NCBI GenBank assembly: GCA_013398295.1
Contig: VZSF01006717.1
Location: 248,001 to 312,000 of the forward strand
Direction: 5' to 3'
DNA length: 64,000 nucleotides
Source: Chionis minor
Lineage: Eukaryota > Chordata > Aves > Charadriiformes > Chionididae
Below are positions 1-10,275 of the stretch, one piece after another (the first letter of the stretch is position 1; every line of letters starts with the position of its first letter). The position numbers and the translations under genes are program-made. The notes below the pieces were generated by a model. The model made no database searches. It was not told where the DNA came from and saw nothing but the letters and a program-made list of their open reading frames with translations.

Positions 1-2542
1 CATTACAATAGCTCACTCTCTAGCAAGGACTGACTACTTCTTGCCCTAGTTTACTAATTCAGACAAAATTTACTGGTCTTTCCTTTATATATCTAGAGAT
101 TGAGCGAATACTGTAATTTCTCTCTTTTTTTTTTTTTTTTTGTAAAGGTAAGTATTAATATATCAGTATTTTTTTAAAAGAGAAATTTGTAGGCAGTCAT
201 TGCTTTACCTTTTTTCCCCTCTCCCTGAGTTGTATTTTACCAAATTTGCGTGCATTTGTGTTGCAGTTTCTAGTATTGTTTTTTTCTGCTTTGTCATTGT
301 TCCCAGGTACAATAGGCTAACTTTTGGTAATCAAATAAAAGCAGATGTCTAATTAAAGGAGCTGCACATTCATGTTGTCTTAAGGCAGAGTAGTACTCTG
401 TTACTCTGCCTTACTTACCAGTTACTTACCAGTAACTTAACACACCCAGAGACTTACCAGTGCTCTGGGTGTGTTACATGACTTGCAATTTAGAGTGCAA
501 CAAAAAAGGGATTTCAGATAGTATTTTAGGCTGTCCTGCAAGAAAGGTTTGTCTCTAGCAAATCTCACAGCTTTTTTCTGCCTGTTCTTGAAAACACCTG
601 ATTAAAGTGGTGGTGGAATTTAATTGTTCTAAATATTGTAAGCTATTACATGGCTTAATTATTCTTATCATTAACACTTCAACTGTCTCCTGCGCACGTC
701 TAATCTGAAATCTCTCCTGCTGCAACTAAAGTCTTTTAATGTTTGCGTCCCATCTATCTTGGTGATACAGAGCAGATTATTAAATGCCTAACAAATTTTG
801 GATGTCTAGAGGATGTTTGTATCTTGATTGTACTCTGCAAATTTGTGGTCATTCTTAAAACATTTCCTTGAGCTGTTTTCTTTGGTCCTCATCTTCCTTG
901 AATTGTGGTACACAAAATTGTAAACATTATTCCAGTTGAGATCTCCTATGAGTGAAGCAGAAGAGGTATTTTATATAGTTTATAGTCATTACTGCATAGA
1001 TTAATAGGGTGATGGGGGTTTTATGTGACATTGTTGATTCATTCTTGTTTTTTGTTGTTGTAACTTGTATATCCTTTTCTGAAAAATATTGCTAATGAAG
1101 CTTAAAACTGTGAACCTGATCATTCATACTGAAGGATGCACTATGCTTATTGAAATCCATCCGGGTTAGGCAGAATATATTTAACTCTCTGCAATACATT
1201 CGAATTCTGATCCTATTCTACAACGCTCTTGTAAGCCCTTTTTATGTTTTATCACCTGCTTGCTTAATAAATCAAACTTTTCACTTAAATCATGCAAGTA
1301 ATCAGTGTTAATGTTGAGCGGACCTAATTTATTGAGTTTGTAAATCTGAGGTCTAAACAGACTGTGAAGTTTACCCTGTTGAATTTTGTCTGAGCATTTT
1401 TGTGTGTTTCAGTAACCACTTTTACAGTAGCATGTTGTCGTGCTTTGCTTATGAAAAAGGTCATGCAGCAAACACATCAGTCTTGCTATATGTGCACTGT
1501 GTCTGTGTAGTGCATACTTGTAGAGAGCAACCTAGATTAATCTAGTATGTATTGTTCTTACTATAATGTTCTCATCTTAAATTTGCTGCCTTGTAGGTGC
1601 TTGGAAGTAACTTGGTTGGGGAATGTATGCTAAATGGGTTGATCTGTAATTCTCAGATTTTCTTTCCTCTCTTTTCTAAGATCAGTAGGAATTATTGCCC
1701 TTTTGTGTAACATCATTTTCTGACTGGTTACATTCTTAGTATTGTGTGGCAAAAAGTATTGAGCCCAGCCAACATGGAAGCATTTTAACATACAGAGAAG
1801 TCTAGAACTTACTCTTGTTACTGGTCTTGTAGTATTCATGTCGACATTTATCCTTTTGTGACTACTTGATCAAAATAGACATCTAAACACTCCAGCCTTC
1901 TCAGTATTACCTGTTGGGGGCTTTCCTCACCTGCCAAAGAACAGAGAAGCTGCTGTAGAGGTAGAGGGAAAAGGGAGTGAAGAGCTGCCTATTGCTGCTG
2001 GTGTGCTCATGAAAATGTTTCATATTTGTTCTGGCTCTTGCCAGTCAAAGCACAAAGTGTTGTATGTTTCTGACTTTTGCACCTACACAGATCCATTCTT
2101 TCTTTCTACTCCTGCTTAGTAATTTGGCCTGATTTACATTTTTCCCTCCCTTGTCAGTTGCTTGTAATGGGGACTGGTACACAAAAAAACCCCAACACTG
2201 ACTTTGTTATTACTTTGGTTTTTCCTTTTTCTTGGCTTATAAAACCCTAATTGATTTGGGACCACCTTGTTACCTGAGTGAGTGTATTTTTCCCCCTGCA
2301 GTACTGCCAGAGTAGGAGTAATGAGATTTTCTTATGTTGAGATATTTAAGTGTTGATTGGTATCCCTAGCAGCATTTCCTTTTTTTCTTCTTAATTCAGC
2401 TGGAAGAACAAGCTGAGGTGGAATTTCTTTTGCTGTTTTGAAAAACAGTACTGTGTTTTTATTGACTTCGGATAAATATTTGATTTACCATGTGCAGGCA
2501 TGCATATTGCTGTGGCTAATTGTCTAAGGCTTGTTGTTCTAG
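1..2542 (+). other. BIRC6: BIRC6 intron, 3' part (upstream of e1)
   Basis: This is AT-rich DNA with no convincing coding exon on either strand. It contains a T homopolymer near 123-141 and a run of three hairpins at 382-476, described separately. The last bases provide a good acceptor for e1: a branch-like ctaat about 24 nt upstream, then ttgttgttctag. Confidence 0.75.
382..476. repeat. Three adjacent inverted repeats (hairpin cluster)
   Basis: Stem 1 is 382-392 with 402-412 (11 bp, 9-nt loop). Stem 2 is 421-426 with 431-436 (6 bp, 4-nt loop). Stem 3 is 438-451 with 463-476 (14 bp, 11-nt loop). All pairings are perfect. The motif acttacca recurs three times, at 413, 424 and 452. Function is unknown. 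Confidence 0.85.
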
Positions 2543-2684
2543 TTTCCATGTCTGAGTGTGATTATATGTCATGTCTCCAGGACAGTGTCACATCTTCAAA
2601 ACTATTTAGTAACATAGAGTTACGTATTCAGCATCATAAGCTGTTTGAAAAGGTCACCCTAGAAATTACTTCAATGAAATATAA
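2543..2684 (+). CDS. BIRC6: BIRC6 exon e1 (142 nt), probable
   Basis: This open segment includes QDSVTSSKLFSN and KLFEKVTLEI. It enters needing two bases and leaves two bases (aa), which join the first base of e2 to make Lys followed by YGLYSSPF. The donor is aa|gtaaac, the same motif used by e15, and the following intron is only 154 nt. I placed the start at the acceptor ending at 2542 because it has a branch-like ctaat and a T-rich tract. An upstream AG at 2497 in the same frame would add 15 residues. I match this exon from phase and protein-like character more than from firm recall of the family sequence. Confidence 0.75.
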
Positions 2685-2838
2685 GTAAACGGTAATTTCT
2701 AAGATATGTCAACTGAAAGAAAAGAATAGTTTGGAATAGAATAAATCCTGATGATGAAATACTTGGCCTTTTTCTGTAAATAATTTTATATAAATTCTTA
2801 TTGTTTGAATAGTGCTTTTTATCTTGTTCTGTTTGCAG

Positions 2839-2972
2839 ATACGGATTATATAGTTCGCCTTTTGATCCAGTTCTGTTTGATTTGGAAATAAGTGGCTCCT
2901 CTTGTAAAAATGTATACAACAGCAGCATTGGAGTACAGTCAGATGAAATTGACTTGTCTGATGTTCTATCAG
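2839..2972 (+). CDS. BIRC6: BIRC6 exon e2 (134 nt)
   Basis: The translation begins YGLYSSPFDPVLFDLE and ends SDEIDLSDVLS, matching BIRC6. The acceptor is tttgcag and the donor is ag|gtacgt. The final g forms Gly with the first two bases of e3. Confidence 0.96.
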
Positions 2973-4081
2973 GTACGTATGTTTAACAGTAACCTATTGT
3001 GGAAGAATTGGTAATTCTCTCTACTACACTGTTTTTCCTCTAGTGAACATGTGGTTTGATGTTTTCCACCTGTTTTATAGCTGTACATAATGAAGTTCAA
3101 GATACTCGCTTGCTTCATGAGATCTCTTACATTTCCTGTAGCCCTTAGGGCAAGAAAAAAAGCCTCTTCCTGGAATCTCTTCTGTTCTTATCCTGTAGAA
3201 GATGTAAGAAAAGGCTAGAGATTAAACAGAAAGGCTGCTGTCATTCCCTGGGTCAGAGTCATCTAGGAAGCATCTGTCACTTCTATTCAGCAGCTTCCTT
3301 TGAGATATGTTATTATTCATTTAGACTAGCAACTGTCTCATAGGCAGAGAAACCTAAATGGATTTTTCGGAAGTTGGGAAGCTGCCATATAACACACTTC
3401 TACTTAAATATTACAATTTTAATGATACTTTTTCTGTTTCAGAGACATTAAAATACCTTAAAAGCATATTTGTATCTATCCTCTCAGGTTAGTTCATAAG
3501 TGAATCGTTAGGCTGTGGAATGTCCTAAGAATGAGACAATTTTTACCTGTCAGGAAATTCTTTTCATAGCAGGCATATTCATCAGTCATAGTGACTCTTC
3601 CCTTTCTTGTATGCTTTTGTCCATCTCCTTCCCATCCCTTCCTTTATACAACACTGTGAATTTGTTAGTGTATCAAATAATAGTCTAGTTCTTATGCTAA
3701 CTTGGTGTATGATCATAGTTAATCTGTTTTTTTTCCTCTTCCTTTCTAGTAACATCAATCTATTTTTGCAAGCTAATTTTCTCACAGTGTAGAAAGAATA
3801 GAGCATCCATATGTAACTAATTTCTGGAATTCAGAAGGCTACACTATGCTTCTGCTGTCACGTGAAAATTTGACTTATTAAGATACTCTGTTCAGATATG
3901 GCAGCATTATCCATTTTAAAAAATAGGTCCATTTATATTATAGATGACAATAGTGTTCAGATGTTTGTTCCACAGTATGAAGTAATAAAATGTGGATTAT
4001 ATTTAGCTGTCCCTTTCAACTCTTTATGACTTGAAATGTCTCTTCCAAGAAGACATTCGCTGATATTTATTCCTCTTTCAG
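2973..4081 (+). other. BIRC6: BIRC6 intron e2-e3
   Basis: A 1.1-kb AT-rich intron. I see no repeat family, secondary exon or RNA gene. Short open frames on both strands around 3582-3806 mirror each other and have no coding character. Confidence 0.8.
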
Positions 4082-4216
4082 GAAATGGAAAAATAAGTAG
4101 CTGTGCAGCTGCTGAAGGTAGTTTTACTTCCCTTACTGGACTTCTGGAAGTTGAACCTCTGCACTTTACCTGTGTTTCAACAAGTGATGGAACTAGAATA
4201 GAAAGGGACGATGCAA
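4082..4216 (+). CDS. BIRC6: BIRC6 exon e3 (135 nt)
   Basis: It encodes GNGKISSC, then LTGLLEVEPLHFTCVS and TRIERDDA, a beta-rich segment matching BIRC6. The acceptor is ctctttcag and the donor is a|gtacgt. The last base a forms Met with tg of e4. The following 528-nt intron holds nothing recognisable. Confidence 0.96.
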
Positions 4217-4744
4217 GTACGTTTACTGGTATATACAATTTTTCATTTTTTCTACTTAGCATAGTTCCTCAATATGGTATTTTTAACTGCACATAATGAG
4301 CACTGTTTGACAAACAGATTCCTTCTAGTTTTATAAGTGTTGAAATGTTTTTTAATTAATTACTATGTGAAGTTAATCTTATTAGAGCTTGACAGACAAA
4401 GTGGATTCCAAATGTATTCATTTGAATCAATTTGTTTCTGTCGGAGAGTATAACATACAAGCTTGCATCTTTACCTTGCAGCCTTACGTGGTGAAAGAAT
4501 TCCGGGGAATTAAGTGACTTTTCTGTAATGAAATTATTGCATGTGTGATGAGTGTGCTGTATATATAAACCATATACTTTGTAATTCAAGATGATGTTAC
4601 TTTGTAGAAAGATCTGGATAAAAGGAGGTATTTCTCTTGTTTTTACATTGCTCTTAAAAATTAGAAAGGAAAGAAATTAAAGGTGTGTTTTATCATTTCT
4701 TTTCTACATACATGTTTTTGGTTTGTTTGTTTGTTTCATGCCAG

Positions 4745-4932
4745 TGAGTACCTTTGGGGTTACCCCAGCAGTTGGTGGCCTCTCTTCTGGGACGGTTGGG
4801 GAAGCCTCGACAGCACTGAGTTCAGCAGCCCAGGTAGCTTTGCAGTCTCTCTCTCATGCAATGGCCTCAGCCGAGCAACAGCTCCAGGTGCTGCAAGAGA
4901 AACAGCAGCAGCTTTTGAAGCTTCAGCAACAG
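4745..4932 (+). CDS. BIRC6: BIRC6 exon e4 (188 nt), Gln-rich coiled coil
   Basis: It begins STFGVTPAVGGLSSG and ends in a glutamine- and leucine-rich heptad-like stretch (AEQQLQVLQEKQQQLLKLQQQ, continuing into e5), predicted by eye to be a coiled coil. It is unusual in having a weak donor, cag|gttgga. The intron to e5 (642 nt) holds nothing recognisable. Confidence 0.97.
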
Positions 4933-5574
4933 GTTGGAGGCTATTCGGCTATTTTTTTAATGCTGTCTCTAAACTTCAAAAGCTGAGAAAGTAGTTGCAG
5001 AGCTAGTTGCCTTTTTTTTCTTTTTTTTTTCTCTCTCCATAGTGTATTTGAGGAAGGAACAGCTTTGCACTGAGGATCGTTCTTATTAAGCAAAATGCTG
5101 AGAGCGTCTCCTGTGCTGCTTTGGTTTTTCAGACTTGTTTTTTGTGTATTTTGAGGGTGGGTTTGGGATTTTGTAATCAAAACTGAGTCTTAATGCATAA
5201 ATACATCAGTCTGAAATTGAAAAAGCCCACTGAAATGAAAAGTGCAATTGCCAACACAGCGAAGCACCAGTCATAAAGCCATCGTCAGTATGAAGCTTGG
5301 CTGTGTTGACTCTATTTTGCTGTTCAGTTGTAGGTTTTTTGTTATTTTTTGATTACTCTAATTACTTAATTACTCATGTTCCTCAGCAAGTGAGGTCAAA
5401 CTGAATAGTTTCATTTTTCAGCTTAGAGTTGGACATCTGATGTGCCGATGTTGAAGATAGCTTGGATTTATTAAATCCAGTTTTATAACGAAAGTTGAAC
5501 TTGTAGTTCAGTACTACTGCTGTGTTTACAAGCAATATTATCTGCTGCATACACTGCTTTGATTTTCCCCACAG

Positions 5575-5889
5575 AAAGCTAAGCTGGAAGCAAAACTGCA
5601 TCAGACGACAGCAGCGGCGGCAGCAGCAGCATCAGCAGTTGGTCCTGTTCACAACTCTGTGCCTTCTAATCCAGTAGCAGCCCCAGGGTTCTTCATCCAT
5701 CCTTCAGATGTCATTCCACCCACACCAAAAACAACTCCTCTATTCATGACTCCACCTTTGACTCCACCTAATGAGGCAGTTTCTGCTGTTATTAATGCAG
5801 AGCTTGCTCAGCTTTTCCCTGGTTCAGTCATTGATCCCCCAACAGTTAACCTTGCAGCACATAACAAAAATACAAGCAAATCTAGAACG
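5575..5889 (+). CDS. BIRC6: BIRC6 exon e5 (315 nt), Ala run and Pro/Thr-rich linker
   Basis: The coiled coil continues (KAKLEAKLHQTT), then an alanine run encoded by mixed gca/gcg codons. A proline/threonine-rich, probably disordered linker follows (FFIHPSDVIPPTPKTT, FMTPPLTPPNE), then a short helical piece (INAELAQLFPGS). The exon is exactly 105 codons, phase 0 to 0. It ends with acg (Thr), where the mammalian protein has Met. The intron to e6 is 399 nt and shows nothing notable. Confidence 0.97.
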
Positions 5890-6288
5890 GTAATTATTTT
5901 CCTTTGTTTTTCTTACAGAAACAAGATGCTGTAAGCCTTATCAGGATCTAATTTGTACTTGAGTGCTAGTAAATACTGTTTATTTGGCTGAGATGTGAAA
6001 ACTATACCACTAAATTTAAACCACATGAAAAGGAAGACTTATTGAAAGCAAGATAGAGTTGTTATAGTACCTCATTGTTTCTTTTAATTGGAGCTAGCTT
6101 AACCGTATAAGGAGTTATTAATTCTTTGAACTTAGGAGTTAATATATTTTGGTGGTTTATGCTCAAATCTAAATGTAGTGAGGTGTTGTCAAAATTGTAC
6201 ATCTTTAAATCACAAAAGGTTTTCTTACAGTCTTTTCTAAAGAACAGCATAGATTTTAATGACAATTTTGCTGATGTTTTCTCCTCAG

Positions 6289-6388
6289 AATCCACTTGGA
6301 TCTGGTCTTGCTCTTGCAATATCTCACGCTTCACATTTTCTTCAACCTCCACCTCATCAGTCAATTATTATAGAGCGAATGCACTCAG
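6289..6388 (+). CDS. BIRC6: BIRC6 exon e6 (100 nt)
   Basis: It encodes NPLGSGLALAISHASHFLQP and the HQSIIIERMHS stretch that leads into the first beta-sandwich. The acceptor is ctcctcag and the donor is ag|gtaaaa. The 479-nt intron to e7 ends in a 19-T and 8-C pyrimidine tract before the e7 acceptor. Confidence 0.97.
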
Positions 6389-6867
6389 GTAAAACCAGAA
6401 TTCCTAATAATAATTATGACACATTTCCTAATAAGAAGTGGAACATTTTCCAGTGTCTTAAGTAAGTTGCTTAGCTGCAGTCTCACTTGGCTTTCCAAAA
6501 GAAAATATATTTGTCAGTTTGCATTTCTGTTGTATCTGGAAGTTTAAGACCCAGCATTCAGTGATGTATATCAAGTTGAAAAATCCTGGGGGCTGGGTTG
6601 GATCCCTGGACAGAACACCTGTTCTGAAATAATGCATAAAAACCCATAAAAACTTAAATTAAGGTGAAGCCAGAATTTTCTGTTAAAGGCGTGCAAGCTG
6701 TAGTGAGAGATTCTGAGATTATGCAGCTATTTTTAACTCCAAATGCACACCTTTTGACCAATTTATACACAGTGGCTTTATTGTTTGTAAAGTAACATTT
6801 CTTCACTCGTCAGTATGCACTGGTATTTTAGGCAATCTTTTTTTTTTTTTTTTTTCCCCCCCCTCAG

Positions 6868-7082
6868 GAGCAAGAAGATTTGTGACCTTAGATTTTGGAA
6901 GACCTATATTGCTGACGGATGTATTAATTCCTACTTGTGGAGATTTGGCTTCTTTGTCAATTGACATCTGGACCTTAGGAGAAGAAGTGGATGGAAGACG
7001 ACTGGTAGTGGCTACTGACATTAGCACACATTCACTTATTTTACATGACTTGTTGCCACCCCCAGTTTGCAGGTTTATGAAG
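6868..7082 (+). CDS. BIRC6: BIRC6 exon e7 (215 nt), first beta-sandwich segment
   Basis: It encodes ARRFVTLDFGRPILLTDVLI, the SLSIDIWTLGEE strand and LPPPVCRFMK. The alternating hydrophobic strands resemble a discoidin/APC10-like (galactose-binding fold) jelly roll; the fold is inferred by eye. The donor is aag|gtaaat and the next intron is only 180 nt. Confidence 0.97.
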
Positions 7083-7262
7083 GTAAATGGAGATAGACCG
7101 CATACTTAAACTCTTGATCTTTGTTAGTATGTGGATTTTCTCCCAAGTTCTCTTCAGACCAAACTTTAGTTGGCTTATAAATTTCTTAAGAACTTTTGGC
7201 TGCTTGTTTATTTTGCTTGTTTTGATATAATTGTGTTACAGTATAGTTGCATTCTTTTTCAG

Positions 7263-7471
7263 ATCACTGTTATTGGTCGATATGGTAGCACAAATGCCAG
7301 AGCAAAAATCCCATTAGGATTTTATTATGGCCATACCTATATCTTACCCTTTGAAAATGAGCTGAAATTAATGCACGATCCCCTCAGAGGAGAAGGTGAA
7401 GCTGCAAATCAGCCAGAAATTGACCAACATTTGGCAATGATGGTTGCGTTGCAAGAAGACATACAATGCAG
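7263..7471 (+). CDS. BIRC6: BIRC6 exon e8 (209 nt), end of first beta-sandwich
   Basis: It encodes ITVIGRYGSTNARAKIPLG, which completes the beta-sandwich, and YYGHTYILPF. A helix, IDQHLAMMVALQEDIQ, returns to the helical scaffold. The donor is weak (ag|gttaga). The 307-nt intron to e9 is featureless. Confidence 0.97.
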
Positions 7472-7778
7472 GTTAGAAGAAAAAAAATGTGTACTTATTA
7501 GTTATTTTAACTTAAAACACTGGGATATCGTAATGTTATAGAGTATTTTTTTCCTTCCCATTATATTGTTCAGGCCAAAGAAAATTTTGCCTTTGTTGTA
7601 GTTACAGTGAATATCTTTATACCAGTAACAAAGACTACGCTCTTTTTCTTTTTTTTCAATGTCTGTTCTAACAGTGCATTCAAAACAGACCAGAAGTTGT
7701 ATTCTGGCAGGGTGACTGTTAAATGTATTACCATTTGCTAATGTCTATTGAATTGTGTGTTGGAATGTTTCCCTTTAG

Positions 7779-8125
7779 GTACAATTTGGCCTGTCATCGG
7801 TTAGAAATCCTTCTGCAGAGTATTGACCTGCCACCACTCAATAGTGCTAACAATGCCCAGTACTTTTTACGAAAGCCAGACAAGGCAGTAGAAGAAGATA
7901 GCAGAGTCTTTTCTGCTTACCAGGACTGCATTCAGCTACAGCTTCAACTCAACTTGGCTCACCATGCTGTTCAGAGGCTCAAAGTAGCTTTAGGTGCAAG
8001 CAGGAAAACACTGAAGGAGCAATCTGATCCAAAAGAGTTGATCCAGATGTCATCCACAGAACAGTTACGCACCATCATTAGATACTTACTGGATACTCTG
8101 CTTAGTTTGCTTCATTCTTCCAATG
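7779..8125 (+). CDS. BIRC6: BIRC6 exon e9 (347 nt), helical scaffold
   Basis: It encodes YNLACHRLEILLQSIDLPPL, AQYFLRKPDKAVEEDSRVFS and RTIIRYLLDTLLSLLH, typical armadillo/HEAT-like helices of the BIRC6 core. The donor, g|gttagt, is weak. The 868-nt intron that follows has a G-rich run near 8593-8608 and otherwise nothing recognisable. Confidence 0.97.
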
Positions 8126-8993
8126 GTTAGTATTTTTTGAGGGCTTGATATTTTTGTCACATCAGTAGAAACAATTTGCAAGTGTTTCTATTCCTTGATC
8201 TGTACTTTCCCACTATAAAGCTTTTAAGCTATGTTCAGATATGTTTTACTATGATTTTAGTAGCTGGTAATGTACAGTCTAAAGTTTCACCAGTGGCACC
8301 AAGCTGACCTAGCCACTTTGTGTTCTCGAAAAGGACAGGAGAGGGTGTCTAGGTCTTTATCCATTTTCCCTAGTACTGGCTGCATATTTCTTTGTTCAGA
8401 TAGTCATCTGATCCTTCTGTGGGCCAATTTCAGTTTGCTGAAGGAGCAAAAGACTGCCCAGGCAGAATCCTCATGTTGTTTTCATAGGTAGAATCAGCTT
8501 GTGGAAGGATCTGTGGGCATCGAAGCCTGTTGCAACACTGGGGATGGATTAGGCAGTTAGAAGTGGGGAGAAGCAGAAATTGCTTCTGTGTGCGGGGCGG
8601 GGGGGGAGGAAACCATAAAACCAGTGTCTCTACTCGGTTCATGATTTTTAATATCCAGTAAGGATTTTTATTTTCTGAACTTGCCATTGAAAGAGTTATT
8701 GGAGAATCAAAATTGAAAAATCTGAGTAGGGTGAATGGGAGTGATGTTTTCTTTTCAAAGGAGGAAAAAAAAAAAAAAGGCATTACACTGTTCTATTGAT
8801 AGACATTGATAGCTAGGCCTGGTCTTTATGGATTACCTGCAAATTACCATCTCCCTACATGTTCCCTCCTCCTTTCCCCCTGTGCTCATTAGTCTAATCA
8901 TAAGTTTTAAAAACTTCCTGCGTACTTCTGAACTCGTACGATTTCAAGCTATGGTCTCTTTAAACATAGTTGCTTGTTCCCTTTTCTTCAAAG

Positions 8994-9213
8994 GGCACTC
9001 TGTTCCCGTGGTTCTGCAAAGCACTTTTCATGCTCAAGCTTGTGAAGAATTATTTAAACACCTGTGTATCAGTGGAACCCCAAAGATACGATTGCATACT
9101 GGCCTTCTACTTGTTCAGCTCTGTGGAGGAGAAAGATGGTGGGGTCAGTTTCTCTCAAACGTTCTGCAGGAATTATACAATTCAGAGCAACTTCTCATAT
9201 TCCCACAAGACAG
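8994..9213 (+). CDS. BIRC6: BIRC6 exon e10 (220 nt), helical scaffold
   Basis: It encodes HSVPVVLQSTFHAQACEELF, LHTGLLLVQLCGGERWWGQF and SEQLLIFPQDR, matching BIRC6. The acceptor is cttcaaag after a pyrimidine tract and the donor is ag|gtaagg. The 928-nt intron to e11 shows no repeat or extra exon. Confidence 0.97.
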
Positions 9214-10141
9214 GTAAGGTATAAGTCTATATTGATAGATTACCTGTGGATCACTTAAATAATTCCCTTGTTCATAACTTAACATTGGAATTGACAAAAT
9301 GAGACTGAAGGATACTTATCCATCTGTTCCATTGACTTAAGAAACAGTCCCAAAAAAGCACTGCAAATTATAAATGTCTGATCACAGTTATTTATTGCAC
9401 CTATTTGGTGCTTACACAGCAATAAGTTGCTATTTTTCCTTACTTTGAGATCTTCACATGCCTGGCAGGATTGCTCCCCAGTGTCAAAAATTGCCTTCTC
9501 CTTTGTCAGGCTTAAATGCACCCTCATCATAGAGCAGCTCTTCTCATGCATTTGGAAGTAGGATTGTGACTGGAAAACACTGTTAGCATTTGATACAAAA
9601 GATTTCTCTGAGATAAGAGCAAGCAAGCATAGAGTTCAGCGTGGAATGTTAGCTGTGTTGATTATTTTAGATTATTGATTGAGGTATTTGGTATTCTAAA
9701 TGTTAACATTTTATTTTAAACATATTTGCTCTTCTTTGGTTTTCTGCCTTCTGCCAATGTTTATATATTCATAATTTTTTAAAATTAATTAACTCAAGGA
9801 TATAAGAATACATGGATTTAATTCTCTATCCCTGCTATTCAGTATATCATGTATAATAGGAAATAAAAGGGATGAGATCTTGTTTCAGATGTATGAAGTG
9901 GAATGCTCTGCTGACCTCTTGAGGGTGAAAGAGAAAGTGTTCACCCTAAAATACTGCATTATGCTTACAACAATAGACAGTGAAGTCCAGTTCACTTGTG
10001 GGCCACAGTACTGCTTTCTGTAGCAATCTGCTTATGGCTCAGATGAACGCTCAGGGGAATATTGTTCTATAAGGGGTGTTTCAGAATATTACTGGATCTG
10101 AAAAAGAAATAAAGTCTTAAATATGTAAATTTTATTTTTAG

Positions 10142-10275
10142 GGTCTTCATGTTGCTTTCTTGCATTGGCCAAAGATCGCTTAGCAACAGTGGTGTTTTAG
10201 AAAGTTTACTTAATCTCCTGGATAACCTGCTGTCACCACTGCAACCACATTTACCTGTGCACCGAAGAACTGAAG
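10142..10275 (+). CDS. BIRC6: BIRC6 exon e11 (134 nt), helical scaffold
   Basis: It encodes VFMLLSCIGQRSLSNSGVLE and LLNLLDNLLSPLQPHLPVHR, matching BIRC6. The acceptor is ttatttttag and the donor is g|gtagcc, which is below consensus. Confidence 0.97.

Noticed and set aside
2299..2358. Possible exon after the strong acceptor tttttccccctgcag
   Set aside because: No donor gives a phase compatible with e1, and stops appear quickly in the frames tested.
8430..8783. 117-codon antisense open frame
   Set aside because: It lies in intron, is partly built on G/C and A homopolymers, and has no homology I recognise.
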